Shown here piece after piece: positions 1-9,502 of a stretch of DNA of 64,000 nt (position 1 is the first letter of the stretch; each line of letters opens with the position of its first letter). A program made the position numbers and the translations under genes. Location of the stretch: positions 124,001 through 188,000 of the forward strand of contig NZ_BORP01000001.1 of NCBI RefSeq assembly GCF_018333235.1, read 5' to 3'. Under the pieces are notes generated by a model. The model ran no database searches, was not told where the DNA came from, and was given only the letters and a program-made list of their open reading frames with translations. This stretch comes from Ornithinibacillus bavariensis. Its GTDB lineage: Bacteria > Bacillota > Bacilli > Bacillales > Amphibacillaceae.

Positions 1-5
1 ATAAG

Positions 6-422
6 ATGTCTTATATGGAAGATTTGATGCGAATAAATTCCAATATTGATTTCAAAAGTATTCCAACTGAAAGGGCGAATAGATCTATTCAATTAGAATT
101 ATTAGAGGAAGGATTCTTAAATGAACAAGATCATTATGATATTGGAAAGATAAAAAGTGAATTTGATCGCTTTTATATTGTTGTTTATGCAATCGATGAG
201 AGCCAATTAATATCCAATATATCTTTATTTATGCCGAACCCAAAAGATAATAAAGCTTATCTAATTGATGACTTAACAAAATACATTAATGCCTCAAACA
301 TGGTTCAAATTGATGATGAATTAAGAGAAGTACTAATAAATAGTGATGATATTAACAATAATATGGATGCGTACAAATTTGATATTGGTATAAATGAGGA
401 GATTACTAAAAAAGAAGGTTAG
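6..422 (+). CDS. hypothetical protein upstream of an XRE/ImmA gene (5' end may lie outside)
   Basis: An acidic, soluble 138-residue reading frame with no signal peptide or membrane segment. I do not recognise a family. The frame is open to the window edge, so the ATG at position 6 may be internal and the protein longer. The stop lies 21 bases before the XRE/ImmA gene on the same strand, which suggests one transcript and a functional pairing such as substrate, antitoxin-like partner or co-regulated protein. That pairing is inference from position only. Codon use is AT-rich like the neighbouring gene. Confidence 0.6.
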   Translation: MSYMEDLMRINSNIDFKSIPTERANRSIQLELLEEGFLNEQDHYDIGKIKSEFDRFYIVVYAIDESQLISNISLFMPNPKDNKAYLIDDLTKYINASNMVQIDDELREVLINSDDINNNMDAYKFDIGINEEITKKEG

Positions 423-443
423 TTATATAAGGAGGTATAGCCT

Positions 444-1631
444 GTGTTCAAAGGCAATAGCTTGACCAACATTAGAATACTTCATGGGTTAAGCAGAAAA
501 CAGTTGGCAGATAGAATTGGAGTTACTGAACAGGCTATTTGGCAATATGAAAATGGTTATGTATCACCAAAGCTAGAAGTGGTTAATCGTTTAAAAGTTA
601 TCTTTAATGTTAAATCAAGTTATTTCTACCACGATGACATATTGAGTTCATATAACAAGGATAATATACTTATTGAAAATATTGCTTATCGTTCAAGTAC
701 TATTAATTCACTACAAAAAACTCAAAGTGAGTCAATGCATATTAGATTTATTGATTCTTTTTTGAAGAAAGTGGAAACTAGAATTAGTTACCCAATGAAT
801 ATCCTCCTAGAATTAAGAAATTATACGATAAATTATTTAAAGCAAAATCCTGATATGAATAAAGATAGTCTAATAAAGCATGTGGCCGATTATTCTCGTA
901 AAAAAATAGGCATGGATAGCAATTCCAATAATAACTTTTTATTTTTATTGGAAAGAGCAGGTGCTTTTGTTTTTGAAAAAGAAATTGGTGATTCAATTGA
1001 TGCTTATAGCTTATGGAGTGAAGACAATAGGGCTTATATTGTGTTAGGAACTGTAAAAAAATCTGCAGTGAGAAGAAATTTTGATTTAGCACATGAACTG
1101 GGGCACTTACTTTTACATTATAAAGTAGAGTTTTCTATTCAAGATAAAAAAGATTATCGAGCCCTAGAAGATGAGGCAAATCAGTTTGCATCTGAGTTTT
1201 TGTTACCAGAATATCAATTTTCTTTAGACTGTGAAAATATAGGGAAAAAATCGAATCCAGATGCATATATTGAATTAAAGGAAAAGTGGCTAGTATCGTT
1301 ACAAGCAATGGCAGCAAGGGCTTTTAAGTTAGGAATTATTGATTATCAGCAATACCGTTACTTTTATATGTTGGTTAATAAAAAAGGATATAAACAAGTT
1401 GAACCATTAGATAATAGAATCCCAATTGAACGCCCGTCCAAAGTAAAAAGTATACTACAATTACTTTTTGATAAGGAGTTTTATACTGTTACTGAAATTA
1501 TGGATGAACTAAGGATAAACCAAGGATTTCTAACTATTTTAACTGGATTAGAAGAAGAATTTTTCACAAAAAATAGGCAAAGGGAAGATAACAGTTCTAC
1601 TGTAAATGAGTTGATTTTTAAAACTAATTAA
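444..1631 (+). CDS. XRE-family regulator fused to an ImmA/IrrE-type metallopeptidase
   Basis: 395 residues with a GTG start 8 bases after an AAGGAGG site. Residues about 7-60 form an XRE helix-turn-helix (RKQLADRIGVTEQAIWQYENG). Residues about 180-290 are an ImmA/IrrE (DUF955, COG2856) zinc peptidase with HELGH at 217-221 as the metal and catalytic motif. In known members the peptidase cleaves a partner repressor or stress regulator; cytoplasmic location is expected. The last ~80 residues look like an extra helical module. It probably forms an operon with the preceding small gene. Such proteins occur on mobile elements, in toxin-antitoxin-like pairs and in stress responses; which applies here is not visible. 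Confidence 0.88.
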   Translation: MFKGNSLTNIRILHGLSRKQLADRIGVTEQAIWQYENGYVSPKLEVVNRLKVIFNVKSSYFYHDDILSSYNKDNILIENIAYRSSTINSLQKTQSESMHIRFIDSFLKKVETRISYPMNILLELRNYTINYLKQNPDMNKDSLIKHVADYSRKKIGMDSNSNNNFLFLLERAGAFVFEKEIGDSIDAYSLWSEDNRAYIVLGTVKKSAVRRNFDLAHELGHLLLHYKVEFSIQDKKDYRALEDEANQFASEFLLPEYQFSLDCENIGKKSNPDAYIELKEKWLVSLQAMAARAFKLGIIDYQQYRYFYMLVNKKGYKQVEPLDNRIPIERPSKVKSILQLLFDKEFYTVTEIMDELRINQGFLTILTGLEEEFFTKNRQREDNSSTVNELIFKTN

Positions 1632-1664
1632 ACTAAGAATACTAAAGATAATGACAACCATTTA

Positions 1665-1698
1665 AAAGAGTAATCCAGATTTTACGGGTTACTCTTTA
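1665..1698 (+). terminator. terminator after the XRE/ImmA gene
   Basis: AAAGAGTAATCC pairs with GGGTTACTCTTT around a 9-base loop, and the right arm runs into a short T-rich stretch. Confidence 0.7.
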
Positions 1699-1780
1699 TT
1701 CATTTCTGCCAAGTTACTTCACGAACAAATCAACATATTTGCCTCCAAAATGAAGAAACTAAGCTTGGAGGTGTTAATCC

Positions 1781-1930
1781 ATGAGTAAGAAGAAGCTGAG
1801 TTCTGGTGGTTTTAGTGATGAACAAGCTGTACGCAAAAAGCTCTCGAAGCAATTCGACCATGAATTTGCGAATGAGCCATTAACCGCTAATGAAAAATAT
1901 AATAATAAGAAAACGAAAAAGCGACAATAA
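1781..1930 (+). CDS. SspO-like small acid-soluble spore protein
   Basis: A 49-residue basic peptide beginning MSKKKLSSGG. A GGAGG site lies 8 bases before the ATG. The C-terminal half (EFANEPLTANEKYNNKKTKKRQ region) matches the SspO pattern NEPLT...NNKKxKK; the N-terminal half diverges from typical SspO. Minor SASPs are made in the forespore. The gene stands alone between two terminators, whereas in B. subtilis sspO sits with sspP; an sspP homologue is at 41957 here. The assignment rests on the C-terminal motif and on size and composition. Confidence 0.65.
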   Translation: MSKKKLSSGGFSDEQAVRKKLSKQFDHEFANEPLTANEKYNNKKTKKRQ

Positions 1931-1954
1931 ACATTGGAAATAATATCTCCGTAT

Positions 1955-1990
1955 GGCAGCCCATTTAGTTGTAATTTGGGCTGCTTTTTG
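1955..1990 (+). terminator. terminator after the SspO-like gene
   Basis: GCAGCCCA and TGGGCTGC form an 8-bp stem followed by TTTTT. Confidence 0.85.
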
Positions 1991-2151
1991 ATTTGCTTTT
2001 CCTTTGGTGTAACTTGAATTTGGGAAATCGTTTGGCTATGTGCCAGTTTAAAATCTTTTATTAATCCTTCCTTGATGATATAGAAAATTTTGGACAACCT
2101 AAATGATTAGAAAGCTAATTTTCAAGAGTGTAATTGATAAGGATGATAAAG

Positions 2152-4308
2152 ATGAAAAACAGTATTCAGATTTTTATCCATGATATAAAAAATATTATTA
2201 CTAACTGGGTTGCTATCATTATTATTGGAGGACTGATATTATTACCATCCCTTTATGCATGGTTAAATATCAATGCATCGTGGGATCCATATGGCCAAAC
2301 AGAACAGATTCCAATCGGAGTGGTGAATGAGGATGAAGGAGCTACAGTAAGAGACGAGAAAATTAATGTGGGAAGAGATTTGGTTGCCGAATTAAAGAAA
2401 AATAAGACACTTGGTTGGCAGTTTGTTAATCGTAGTAAGGCAATGGACCGATTAGAATATGGGGAGTATTATGCTGTTATTGTTATTCCGAAGAACTTCT
2501 CGGAAAAATTAGGTACGGTTATGAGCAACAAACCTGAGAAAGCACAAGTAGAGTACTATGTAAACGAAAAAATAAATGCCATTGCACCAAAAATTACAGA
2601 CAAAGGTGCAAGTGTGATTGTCGACCAAATTACTAGAAAATTTGTCTCGACTGTTAATGGAATCATTTTTGATATTTTTAATAAAATTGGAATTGAAATA
2701 GGAGAGAAACGACCAGATATTGAAAGATTTGAGAACTATATCTTTACATTACAGGACAGGTTGCCAGAAATAAATAACATCCTAAATGAAACATCAGAAG
2801 ATGCCAATCATGCAGATAATATGCTGAAAAGGGCAAAGGGACTAATACCTGAAGTGAAAAACGCGACTGCGAATGGAATCGAGATTATTGACCAGACAAC
2901 GAGTTTCTTAAATGAAGCAGAATCTAGATTAAATAAGATATCTCCTAAAGTTGATGAGGATTTAAACAAGATTCAAACGATGACAAAAAGGGTTAATGAT
3001 TTTATTAACAGCATTAATTCTGCAGACGTTGATATAACAGAGGGAAATCCTGTTGGAAGCAATGTTACAGGACAAATAAACGATGCACTACAGTCCATCA
3101 CTGTAATTGAAAATGCACTTCATCAGCTTCAAGAAACACAGGAAGGAAATGATGAAACAATAAACCGTGCCTTAAGTGAGGTACAGGCTATCAGGCAGAG
3201 TTTAGAAAAGCTTAGTGATCAGGTTAACAGTGTTAATTCCTACTTGGAGGCAAAGCAGGCAGAAGTTGATCAACTATTTTCCAGTATTAAAGATCGTTCT
3301 GCTAAGGTAAATGAGAGAGTCAATGCATTCGTAAAGGAATATAAGGAAACAATTGAACCTACAGTTAGGAATGAAGTAGCAAAGGCAAAAGATACTCTCA
3401 CAAGTGCAAGAGGAATATTAGCTGATGTACAATCCGCTATTCCAGAAGTTCAAGGTATTCTAAATAGGACCAGTGATAATCTTTCTTCTGGTAAGAAAAT
3501 GCTTAAAAATGTTATGGGAGAATTTCCCTATGTAAATGAAAAAGTAAATCAACTCGCAAATCGTATAAGAGATATTCAAGGTGAAATGAGTCTAGGTGAA
3601 TTGATTAACATACTACGACATGACCCTATTGCAGAAAAAGGTTTCTTTGAAGAACCTGTTGTGCTTAATGAAAATAAGGTTTTTCCAATTCCTAATTATG
3701 GTACTGGCATGACACCGTTCTATACAGTACTTGCGATATGGGTCGGAGGCTTATTATTAATTTCCTTACTCTCAACTGATGTTCACCGGTCAGAATTGTC
3801 CTATACCGAAAAACAAGTTTATGTAGGAAGAATGCTTACCTTTCTAACAATTGGTTTATTCCAGACGTTGATTGTGACGTTAGGAGACATGTTTATTCTA
3901 AATGTAAGGATAGCAGAACCATTCTGGTTTGTGTTATTTGGTCTGTTGTGCAGCTTAATATTTGTCATGATCGTCTATACATTGGTTTCCGTTTTTGGTG
4001 ATGTTGGAAAGGCACTTGCCATTGTATTATTAGTGCTGCAAATTGCTGGAGCAGGTGGTACCTATCCAGTGGTGCTTTTACCTAAATTCTTCCAAGTCAT
4101 TAATCCGTTCCTACCCTTTACCTATGCAATTTCACTTATGCGGGAAGCGGTTGGGGGGATTATATGGGAGAAGGTTTTGCATGATGTATTATTGTTAGTT
4201 GTCTTTGGATTGTTGGCTCTTATCTTAGGAGGGCTATTAAAAGGTCCTATTGATAAATACACGAGTAAGGTAAAGGAGAAGGGGAAGGAGTCTGGGTTGT
4301 TTCATTAG
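2152..4308 (+). CDS. yhgE: YhgE/Pip family membrane protein (phage infection protein type)
   Basis: About 718 residues. One N-terminal membrane helix (residues ~15-35, ending in LPSLYAWLNI) is followed by a ~480-residue extracellular region rich in coiled coil, then five or six C-terminal membrane helices of ABC-2 permease type. This is the YhgE/Pip architecture; members serve as phage adsorption receptors in lactococci and are related to type VII secretion EsaA, and their native role is unclear. The start at 2152 is chosen because AAGGA at 2139-2143 is 8 bases upstream; in-frame starts at 2134 and 2143 have no proper site. It appears monocistronic. Confidence 0.9.
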   Translation: MKNSIQIFIHDIKNIITNWVAIIIIGGLILLPSLYAWLNINASWDPYGQTEQIPIGVVNEDEGATVRDEKINVGRDLVAELKKNKTLGWQFVNRSKAMDRLEYGEYYAVIVIPKNFSEKLGTVMSNKPEKAQVEYYVNEKINAIAPKITDKGASVIVDQITRKFVSTVNGIIFDIFNKIGIEIGEKRPDIERFENYIFTLQDRLPEINNILNETSEDANHADNMLKRAKGLIPEVKNATANGIEIIDQTTSFLNEAESRLNKISPKVDEDLNKIQTMTKRVNDFINSINSADVDITEGNPVGSNVTGQINDALQSITVIENALHQLQETQEGNDETINRALSEVQAIRQSLEKLSDQVNSVNSYLEAKQAEVDQLFSSIKDRSAKVNERVNAFVKEYKETIEPTVRNEVAKAKDTLTSARGILADVQSAIPEVQGILNRTSDNLSSGKKMLKNVMGEFPYVNEKVNQLANRIRDIQGEMSLGELINILRHDPIAEKGFFEEPVVLNENKVFPIPNYGTGMTPFYTVLAIWVGGLLLISLLSTDVHRSELSYTEKQVYVGRMLTFLTIGLFQTLIVTLGDMFILNVRIAEPFWFVLFGLLCSLIFVMIVYTLVSVFGDVGKALAIVLLVLQIAGAGGTYPVVLLPKFFQVINPFLPFTYAISLMREAVGGIIWEKVLHDVLLLVVFGLLALILGGLLKGPIDKYTSKVKEKGKESGLFH

Positions 4309-4415
4309 GGGGAGGTATAAATTTATAGTGTGTTGAGGAAATTGATGGTCGTAATTAATGTCTTACTTATATGGTAGGACATGGAGCAGTTTACTAGCTA
4401 GTTATTTATATTGAT

Positions 4416-4458
4416 AAAGAAGTAATCGCTGTTTAGTTGGGGCGGTTATTTCTTTTTG
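4416..4458 (+). terminator. terminator downstream of the YhgE-like gene
   Basis: AAAGAAGTAATCGC (4416-4429) pairs with GCGGTTATTTCTTT (4442-4455), with wobble pairs, followed by T residues. Confidence 0.7.
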
Positions 4459-4951
4459 TTTAGGAAGAGGGAATAGAACTAATGAGTGTTAAACCTGAAG
4501 TGAAAGTTAAGCTAAATTGCATTATCAATCTAATTTCTTCATGTGTATTCATCCATACTCCCGGTTACTTAAATCGGATAGCCAACCGCCCTCTATCCTA
4601 TCTAGTTGTTATTAAGATTCTACCACAAGGGATAAAATAGAATTTTTTGTTTGCCTGACATTTTTCGCATATAATTCAGTAGTATTTTATGGATTGTTTG
4701 ATATTTGAATGTACTTATCCTAAAATAGCGTCAAGTAGGTGGTGTAGCCGATGAAGAGATGGATTGCACTATGATATTTGATAGAAGATCTAAACAAGTT
4801 TCAAAAAGAATTGTGTTAAGTACCAGATATCAATTTTGTAATAAGCTGTTAAGGGTTGAAGATATATATAGATCTGGACAATGTAGATCTGGATTCTATA
4901 TATTTAAAGTATTATTCAAATAAAGAAAATACTTTTCCTTAGGAGGAGAAA
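4459..4951 (+). other. intergenic region, no gene recognised
   Basis: AT-rich with short broken reading frames only. Near the end, at about 4865-4910, AGATCTGGA-type direct repeats sit inside an imperfect ATATATAGA/TCTATATAT hairpin just upstream of the NUDIX gene; its role is unknown. Confidence 0.4.
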
Positions 4952-5347
4952 ATGAAAAAAGATATACATGTAGTTGGTGCAGTAATTACAAAAGACGGAA
5001 AAATTTTATGTGCTCAGCGTGGACCTAATAAATCTTTACCTTACAAATGGGAGTTTCCAGGTGGAAAGATTGAAAAAGGGGAATTACCAAAAGATGCTTT
5101 ACGTAGAGAAATAGAAGAAGAAATGAATTGTAAAATTCGAGTGAAGGATAAAGTTGAATATACAAGGTATGAATATGATTTTGGAATTGTTCATCTAACT
5201 ACATATATTTGTAGCCTCGAGGAAGGAACTCCAATTTTAACAGAACACGTAAATATAGAGTGGTTGAAACCAAATGAACTTCCATCATTAGACTGGGCAC
5301 CGGCTGATATACCAGCTATCAAAAAACTGTCAAGCTATAATTTCTAG
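4952..5347 (+). CDS. NUDIX hydrolase, MutT/8-oxo-dGTP diphosphatase-like
   Basis: 131 residues with an AGGAGG site 7 bases before the ATG. The NUDIX box is at residues 38-59: G38, E44, then R52-E53-x-x-E56-E57; the usual last Gly is Asn59. The size and PYKWEFPGGKIEKGE context resemble MutT-type nucleotide-sanitising enzymes. It lies 62 bases before a large PLD-helicase-DUF3427 gene on the same strand with no terminator between them, so co-transcription is likely. That arrangement may point to processing of a modified nucleotide or nucleic acid signal rather than plain housekeeping, which is inference. Confidence 0.88.
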   Translation: MKKDIHVVGAVITKDGKILCAQRGPNKSLPYKWEFPGGKIEKGELPKDALRREIEEEMNCKIRVKDKVEYTRYEYDFGIVHLTTYICSLEEGTPILTEHVNIEWLKPNELPSLDWAPADIPAIKKLSSYNF

Positions 5348-5409
5348 AAATTTCACTAAATAGATATTGAAAATACATAGAAATAAATTTTTAGGGTGGG
5401 GAAAGGTCC

Positions 5410-8310
5410 ATGGAGCAATTTATAAAGGATTTAAAATTAGCATTACATAAAGGGTTCATTGATAAGCAAATAAGTAATTACGGGAGATTCTCACCAAAAC
5501 TATTAATCAATAATCAAAAAGGAAATGAGTATGTATTAGCCTCAATTATAGAAGAACTAGAGAACTGCAGGAGTTTTCTGTTTTCTGTAGCGTTTATTAC
5601 TGAAAGTGGTCTTGCTACCCTTAAGTCACATTTACTAGATTTAAATAGAAGAGGAATCACAGGTAGGATTTTAACTTCAACATTCTTAAATTTTAATCAG
5701 CCAAAGATATTTAAAGAACTCTTAAAAATTACAAATGTTGAAGTAAGGTTAGCAAATGTTGAGGGCTTTCATTCAAAAGGCTACATATTTGAAAGAGAGA
5801 ATTATTATTCTTTAATTGTTGGAAGCTCAAACCTTACTGCACAAGCTTTAAAAGTTAATCATGAATGGAATGTTAAGCTCACATCACATGAAAATGGTGA
5901 ATTAGTTCAACATTTTAAAGACCAATTTGAAAAAATATGGGTGGATAGTATCCCTTTAAATGAAAATTGGATTATGGGCTACGAGGAAAAATATAAATCT
6001 ATAGATTTTAAAACTGCAGAGAAAGTTATTGATTTTCCTGTAGGCTATAATCAAAACTTTTTAGAAGATGCAATGAGGATAAAACCGAATAAGATGCAAC
6101 AGGCTGCTTTAAAACAAATTGCTGGTGTGAGAGCTAAAGGGTTTGATAAAGGATTGGTAATTTCGTCAACTGGTACAGGTAAAACATACTTGTCAGCTTT
6201 TGATGTAAGACGGTTTGCCCCTAAGAAAATGTTATTTATTGTTCATAGAGAACAGATTCTTAATCAAGCAAAATCTGATTTTAAACGTATATTGGGAGGA
6301 CTAGAAAAAGATTTTGGAATCTTATCTGGTTCCAGTAAGCAAACCGATGCTAGATATTTATTTGCCACTATCCAATCTATATCTAAAAGAGAGAACCTGG
6401 AAAGTTTTAATCCGGACGAATTTGATTATATTCTGATCGATGAGGTCCACAAAGCGGGTGCAAGTTCTTATCTTAAAGTAATTGATTATTTTACCCCAAA
6501 ATTCTTAATGGGTATGACTGCTACTCCTGAAAGAACTGATGATTTTAATATTTATGAGCTATTTGACTATAATATAGCCTATGAAATTCGATTGCAGGAA
6601 GCGTTGGAGGAGGACATGCTTTGTCCATTCCATTATTTCGGAGTTTCGGATTTTGAATATGAGGGTGAATTAATTGACGATACTACCATTCTTTCTAAAT
6701 TGGTAACTGAAGAAAGGGTAAAACATATCCTAGATAAGATTAATTATTATGGATATTCGGGTACACAAGTAAAGGGCTTGATGTTTTGTAGCCGAAAAGA
6801 AGAGGCAGTCAAGCTATCACATGCTCTAAATGAGAAGGGACTTCGTACTATTGCTCTAACAGGCGACAATTCTCAAGAGGAAAGAATGTGGCAGGTTTCA
6901 AGATTAGAAAATGGTGCGTTAGACTATATCTTAACAGTTGATATATTTAATGAAGGTATTGATATACCTAGTGTAAATCAAGTTGTTATGTTGAGGCAGA
7001 CTCAATCTAGTATCATATTTATTCAACAATTAGGGCGAGGACTCAGAAAACATAAATCAAAAGATTTTGTTACGATTATTGATTTTATTGGTAACTACAA
7101 AAACAACTACTTAATCCCAATAGCTTTATCTGGGGATAAGTCACAGAACAAAGATAATATTAGAAGGCACACTTCAGAAACTAGCTATATTAAAGGGGTA
7201 TCAACTGTTAATTTTGAAGAAGTGGCTAGAAAGCAGATTTTTAAATCAATTAACAGTAGCAATCTTACTGCAGTAAAAGTTTTAAGAGAAGCATATATCG
7301 AGCTTAAAAACCGTTTAGGAAGAGTGCCTGGTTTAATTGATTTTATTAGGAACCATTCTATTGATCCGATAGTAATAGTAGATAAATATAAAAATTACTA
7401 TCAGTTTCTAATGAAGATGAATGAAGAAGTGCCTAATATAAATTTTTATGAAGAAAAAGTTTTAACTATGTTATCAATTGAGCTTTTAAATGGTAAACGT
7501 AAACACGAACTTATTCTTCTAAAACTGCTAATAGAGAAAGGTAAAGTAGATGAAAAAGAATTTATTAATTTTTTAGTAGAGGAGGGATGCTCAACTGATG
7601 AGAAAACAATAGAATCCATGCTTAGAATTTTTGACTTATCATTTTTTACTCAGTCTGATAAGAAAAAGTATGGACAACAACCAATTATCTTATTTGGAGA
7701 AGATAATAAATACTCATTTAATAAATCAATCATAAAGAGCCTTCAATCAAATAAATATTTCCTGCATTTAATAAATGATATTTTATCAAGTGGTTTTGAG
7801 AACAGTACTAAGTATGACTGCAGTCAAGCCTTGACTTTATATGAGAAATATTCGAGAAAAGATGCATGTAAACTTCTTAATTGGGATAGTGATGAGAGCT
7901 CGACAATGTATGGTTACAAGCCAAAACATGATACATGTCCAATCTTTGTAACATATCATAAAGATGACGAAGTCGAATCGAGTGTAGACTATGGTGATGA
8001 ATTCATTAACCCGGAAACGTTGAAATGGTATACAAGAAGCAATAGAACATTACAGTCAGAAGAAGTTCAAAAAATTATTCATGCTGAAGAAAGAAACATT
8101 GACATTCATATCTTTATCAAAAAGGATGACGATGAGGGAAGTAATTTTTACTATCTTGGAAAGGCAACTCCAGATAAAGAAACTATTGAACAGGATACTA
8201 TGCTAGATAAAAAAGGTAAAAAGATCCCTGTAGTTCATATGAATATGATTATGGAGAAGCCGGTTGAGAATAGGTTATACAAATATATTGTACAGGATAT
8301 AATTAAATAA
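5410..8310 (+). CDS. PLD-like nuclease / SF2 DEAD-box helicase with C-terminal DUF3427
   Basis: 966 residues. The N-terminal phospholipase D-like domain carries H121-x-K123 and GSSN at 138-141. The SF2 helicase core follows: Walker A GTGKT (255-259), DEVH (344-347), TAT (370-372) and motif VI QQLGRGLR (539-546). The C-terminal ~350 residues match the DUF3427 region found behind this core. Members of this architecture are chromosomal or island-borne and are suspected of restricting or repairing nucleic acids; no substrate is proven from sequence. A single HxK motif suggests dimerisation for PLD catalysis. It is co-oriented with the NUDIX gene and ends at a strong terminator. Confidence 0.88.
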   Translation: MEQFIKDLKLALHKGFIDKQISNYGRFSPKLLINNQKGNEYVLASIIEELENCRSFLFSVAFITESGLATLKSHLLDLNRRGITGRILTSTFLNFNQPKIFKELLKITNVEVRLANVEGFHSKGYIFERENYYSLIVGSSNLTAQALKVNHEWNVKLTSHENGELVQHFKDQFEKIWVDSIPLNENWIMGYEEKYKSIDFKTAEKVIDFPVGYNQNFLEDAMRIKPNKMQQAALKQIAGVRAKGFDKGLVISSTGTGKTYLSAFDVRRFAPKKMLFIVHREQILNQAKSDFKRILGGLEKDFGILSGSSKQTDARYLFATIQSISKRENLESFNPDEFDYILIDEVHKAGASSYLKVIDYFTPKFLMGMTATPERTDDFNIYELFDYNIAYEIRLQEALEEDMLCPFHYFGVSDFEYEGELIDDTTILSKLVTEERVKHILDKINYYGYSGTQVKGLMFCSRKEEAVKLSHALNEKGLRTIALTGDNSQEERMWQVSRLENGALDYILTVDIFNEGIDIPSVNQVVMLRQTQSSIIFIQQLGRGLRKHKSKDFVTIIDFIGNYKNNYLIPIALSGDKSQNKDNIRRHTSETSYIKGVSTVNFEEVARKQIFKSINSSNLTAVKVLREAYIELKNRLGRVPGLIDFIRNHSIDPIVIVDKYKNYYQFLMKMNEEVPNINFYEEKVLTMLSIELLNGKRKHELILLKLLIEKGKVDEKEFINFLVEEGCSTDEKTIESMLRIFDLSFFTQSDKKKYGQQPIILFGEDNKYSFNKSIIKSLQSNKYFLHLINDILSSGFENSTKYDCSQALTLYEKYSRKDACKLLNWDSDESSTMYGYKPKHDTCPIFVTYHKDDEVESSVDYGDEFINPETLKWYTRSNRTLQSEEVQKIIHAEERNIDIHIFIKKDDDEGSNFYYLGKATPDKETIEQDTMLDKKGKKIPVVHMNMIMEKPVENRLYKYIVQDIIK

Positions 8311-8332
8311 GATTTGAAGGAGTTAATTTACG

Positions 8333-8370
8333 AATAGGAAGTCTACCAAAAGAGTGGCTTCCTATTTTTT
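8333..8370 (+). terminator. terminator after the helicase gene
   Basis: AATAGGAAG (8333-8341) pairs with CTTCCTATT (8358-8366), followed by a T run. Confidence 0.88.
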
Positions 8371-8461
8371 ATATTAGTGATGAGTAACTTGTTAGTATTG
8401 AAAGGAAGGATATTGTTTTATGATATAATTCTATTATTAGAATTGCAATTAGGGGATAATA

Positions 8462-8518
8462 ATGACAAAATCTTCTAAAACTAAAATTCTATCAACCACA
8501 ACATTGATAGCTTATTAG
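8462..8518 (+). CDS. 18-codon leader-like or truncated reading frame
   Basis: An AGGGGAT site 5 bases before ATG opens a frame encoding MTKSSKTKILSTTTLIAY, then TAG. The sequence looks like the beginning of a secreted-protein signal sequence cut short. A strong terminator follows 19 bases later. It could be the 5' remnant of a deleted gene, a small peptide gene, or chance. No family is recognised. Confidence 0.3.
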   Translation: MTKSSKTKILSTTTLIAY

Positions 8519-8536
8519 TATTTGAATACAACTAAG

Positions 8537-8580
8537 AAAAGCAGAAGCTTGCCAATTCACGGTAACTTCTGCTTTTATAA
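8537..8580 (+). terminator. terminator after the 18-codon frame
   Basis: AAAAGCAGAAG (8537-8547) and CTTCTGCTTTT (8566-8576) form an 11-bp stem. The next 296 bases up to 8877 hold no recognisable gene. Confidence 0.8.
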
Positions 8581-8876
8581 TTTTATAGAAAATGGGTGAA
8601 TAAATGACTCAAATAATTAAAGTACAGAATACAGTAATCTCTATTAAACCACGAGGTAGTTCAAGAAGGAGGAGATATTTCTGCTGTGAAAGGAATCTTT
8701 GTTAGACAGTGGGAAGAAAGGTAAATAGTTTTTTTAGATTGAAAATATGTGGTCTGCAAATATAAATAAATCGTGTGATGTGTTTTGACTGAAAATTATG
8801 TTAATATGATTGTGTGAAGTAATGGAGGTTTGGAATAATTGACTGAACAATATAAATGTAGATCGGAGAGAAGCGT

Positions 8877-9383
8877 ATGAATACTAATCTATTAATTCTG
8901 GCTTTTATCATCATCTTCATGCTCCACAATTTAGAGGAAATCATAACGGTTGAGAGATGGATGAAGAGAACATATCCTCGGGTTAGAAAAAGAATCCCTT
9001 TGTTTGCACAAAAGGAAATTGAGAAGTTTCAAGATATTACAGCTGCACAGTTTGCTGTTGTTGTTTTTGTCCTTTCCATTCCATGTTCTGCTTTGATTTT
9101 AGTAGCCGCAGTTACAGAGCATTATTTTTTATTTTTAGGATTAAATCTGATTTTTGCCTTAAATATTTTTACGCATCCATTACAGTCACTATTTCTAAGG
9201 TGCTACACCCCAGGGGTGTGGACATCAATATTATTGGTTATCCCTTATAATATTTTGTTTTTCTACCACTTCGCTAAAGCAGGTATGTTAACGATGAATA
9301 CTATTGCAGCTTCATTTGTCGTCGCCGTTCTTTTCATCCCGGTATTTCTTCTTAGTCATAAGATTGGAGAGAAGTGGAGTTGA
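8877..9383 (+). CDS. HXXEE domain integral membrane protein
   Basis: 168 residues with the ATG preceded by CGGAGAG. The HNLEEI motif at residues ~17-22 is the defining HXXEE signature. Four to five hydrophobic helices are visible: residues ~3-20, ~55-80, ~85-100, ~113-130 and ~140-160. The biochemical function of the family is not established. It is monocistronic, with no partner gene close by. Confidence 0.85.
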   Translation: MNTNLLILAFIIIFMLHNLEEIITVERWMKRTYPRVRKRIPLFAQKEIEKFQDITAAQFAVVVFVLSIPCSALILVAAVTEHYFLFLGLNLIFALNIFTHPLQSLFLRCYTPGVWTSILLVIPYNILFFYHFAKAGMLTMNTIAASFVVAVLFIPVFLLSHKIGEKWS

Positions 9384-9502
9384 TTTCGGAATGTCTTACA
9401 ATTCCGCAAGAGATTGAGTTAATTAGAGAAGCCTAAGAAACCAAATTTACTAATACATATCAGCTTTCCTTTTTTAATAAAGCATAGTATAATAACTGTT
9501 AA

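Noticed and set aside
784-1317. Minus-strand frames opposite the XRE/ImmA gene
   Set aside because: Shadows of a gene with clear domains and start signal.
5410-8310. Assignment to the Mokosh anti-phage system
   Set aside because: In Mokosh the PLD domain is C-terminal to an SNF/AAA-type RNA helicase; here the PLD domain is N-terminal and DUF3427 follows the helicase.
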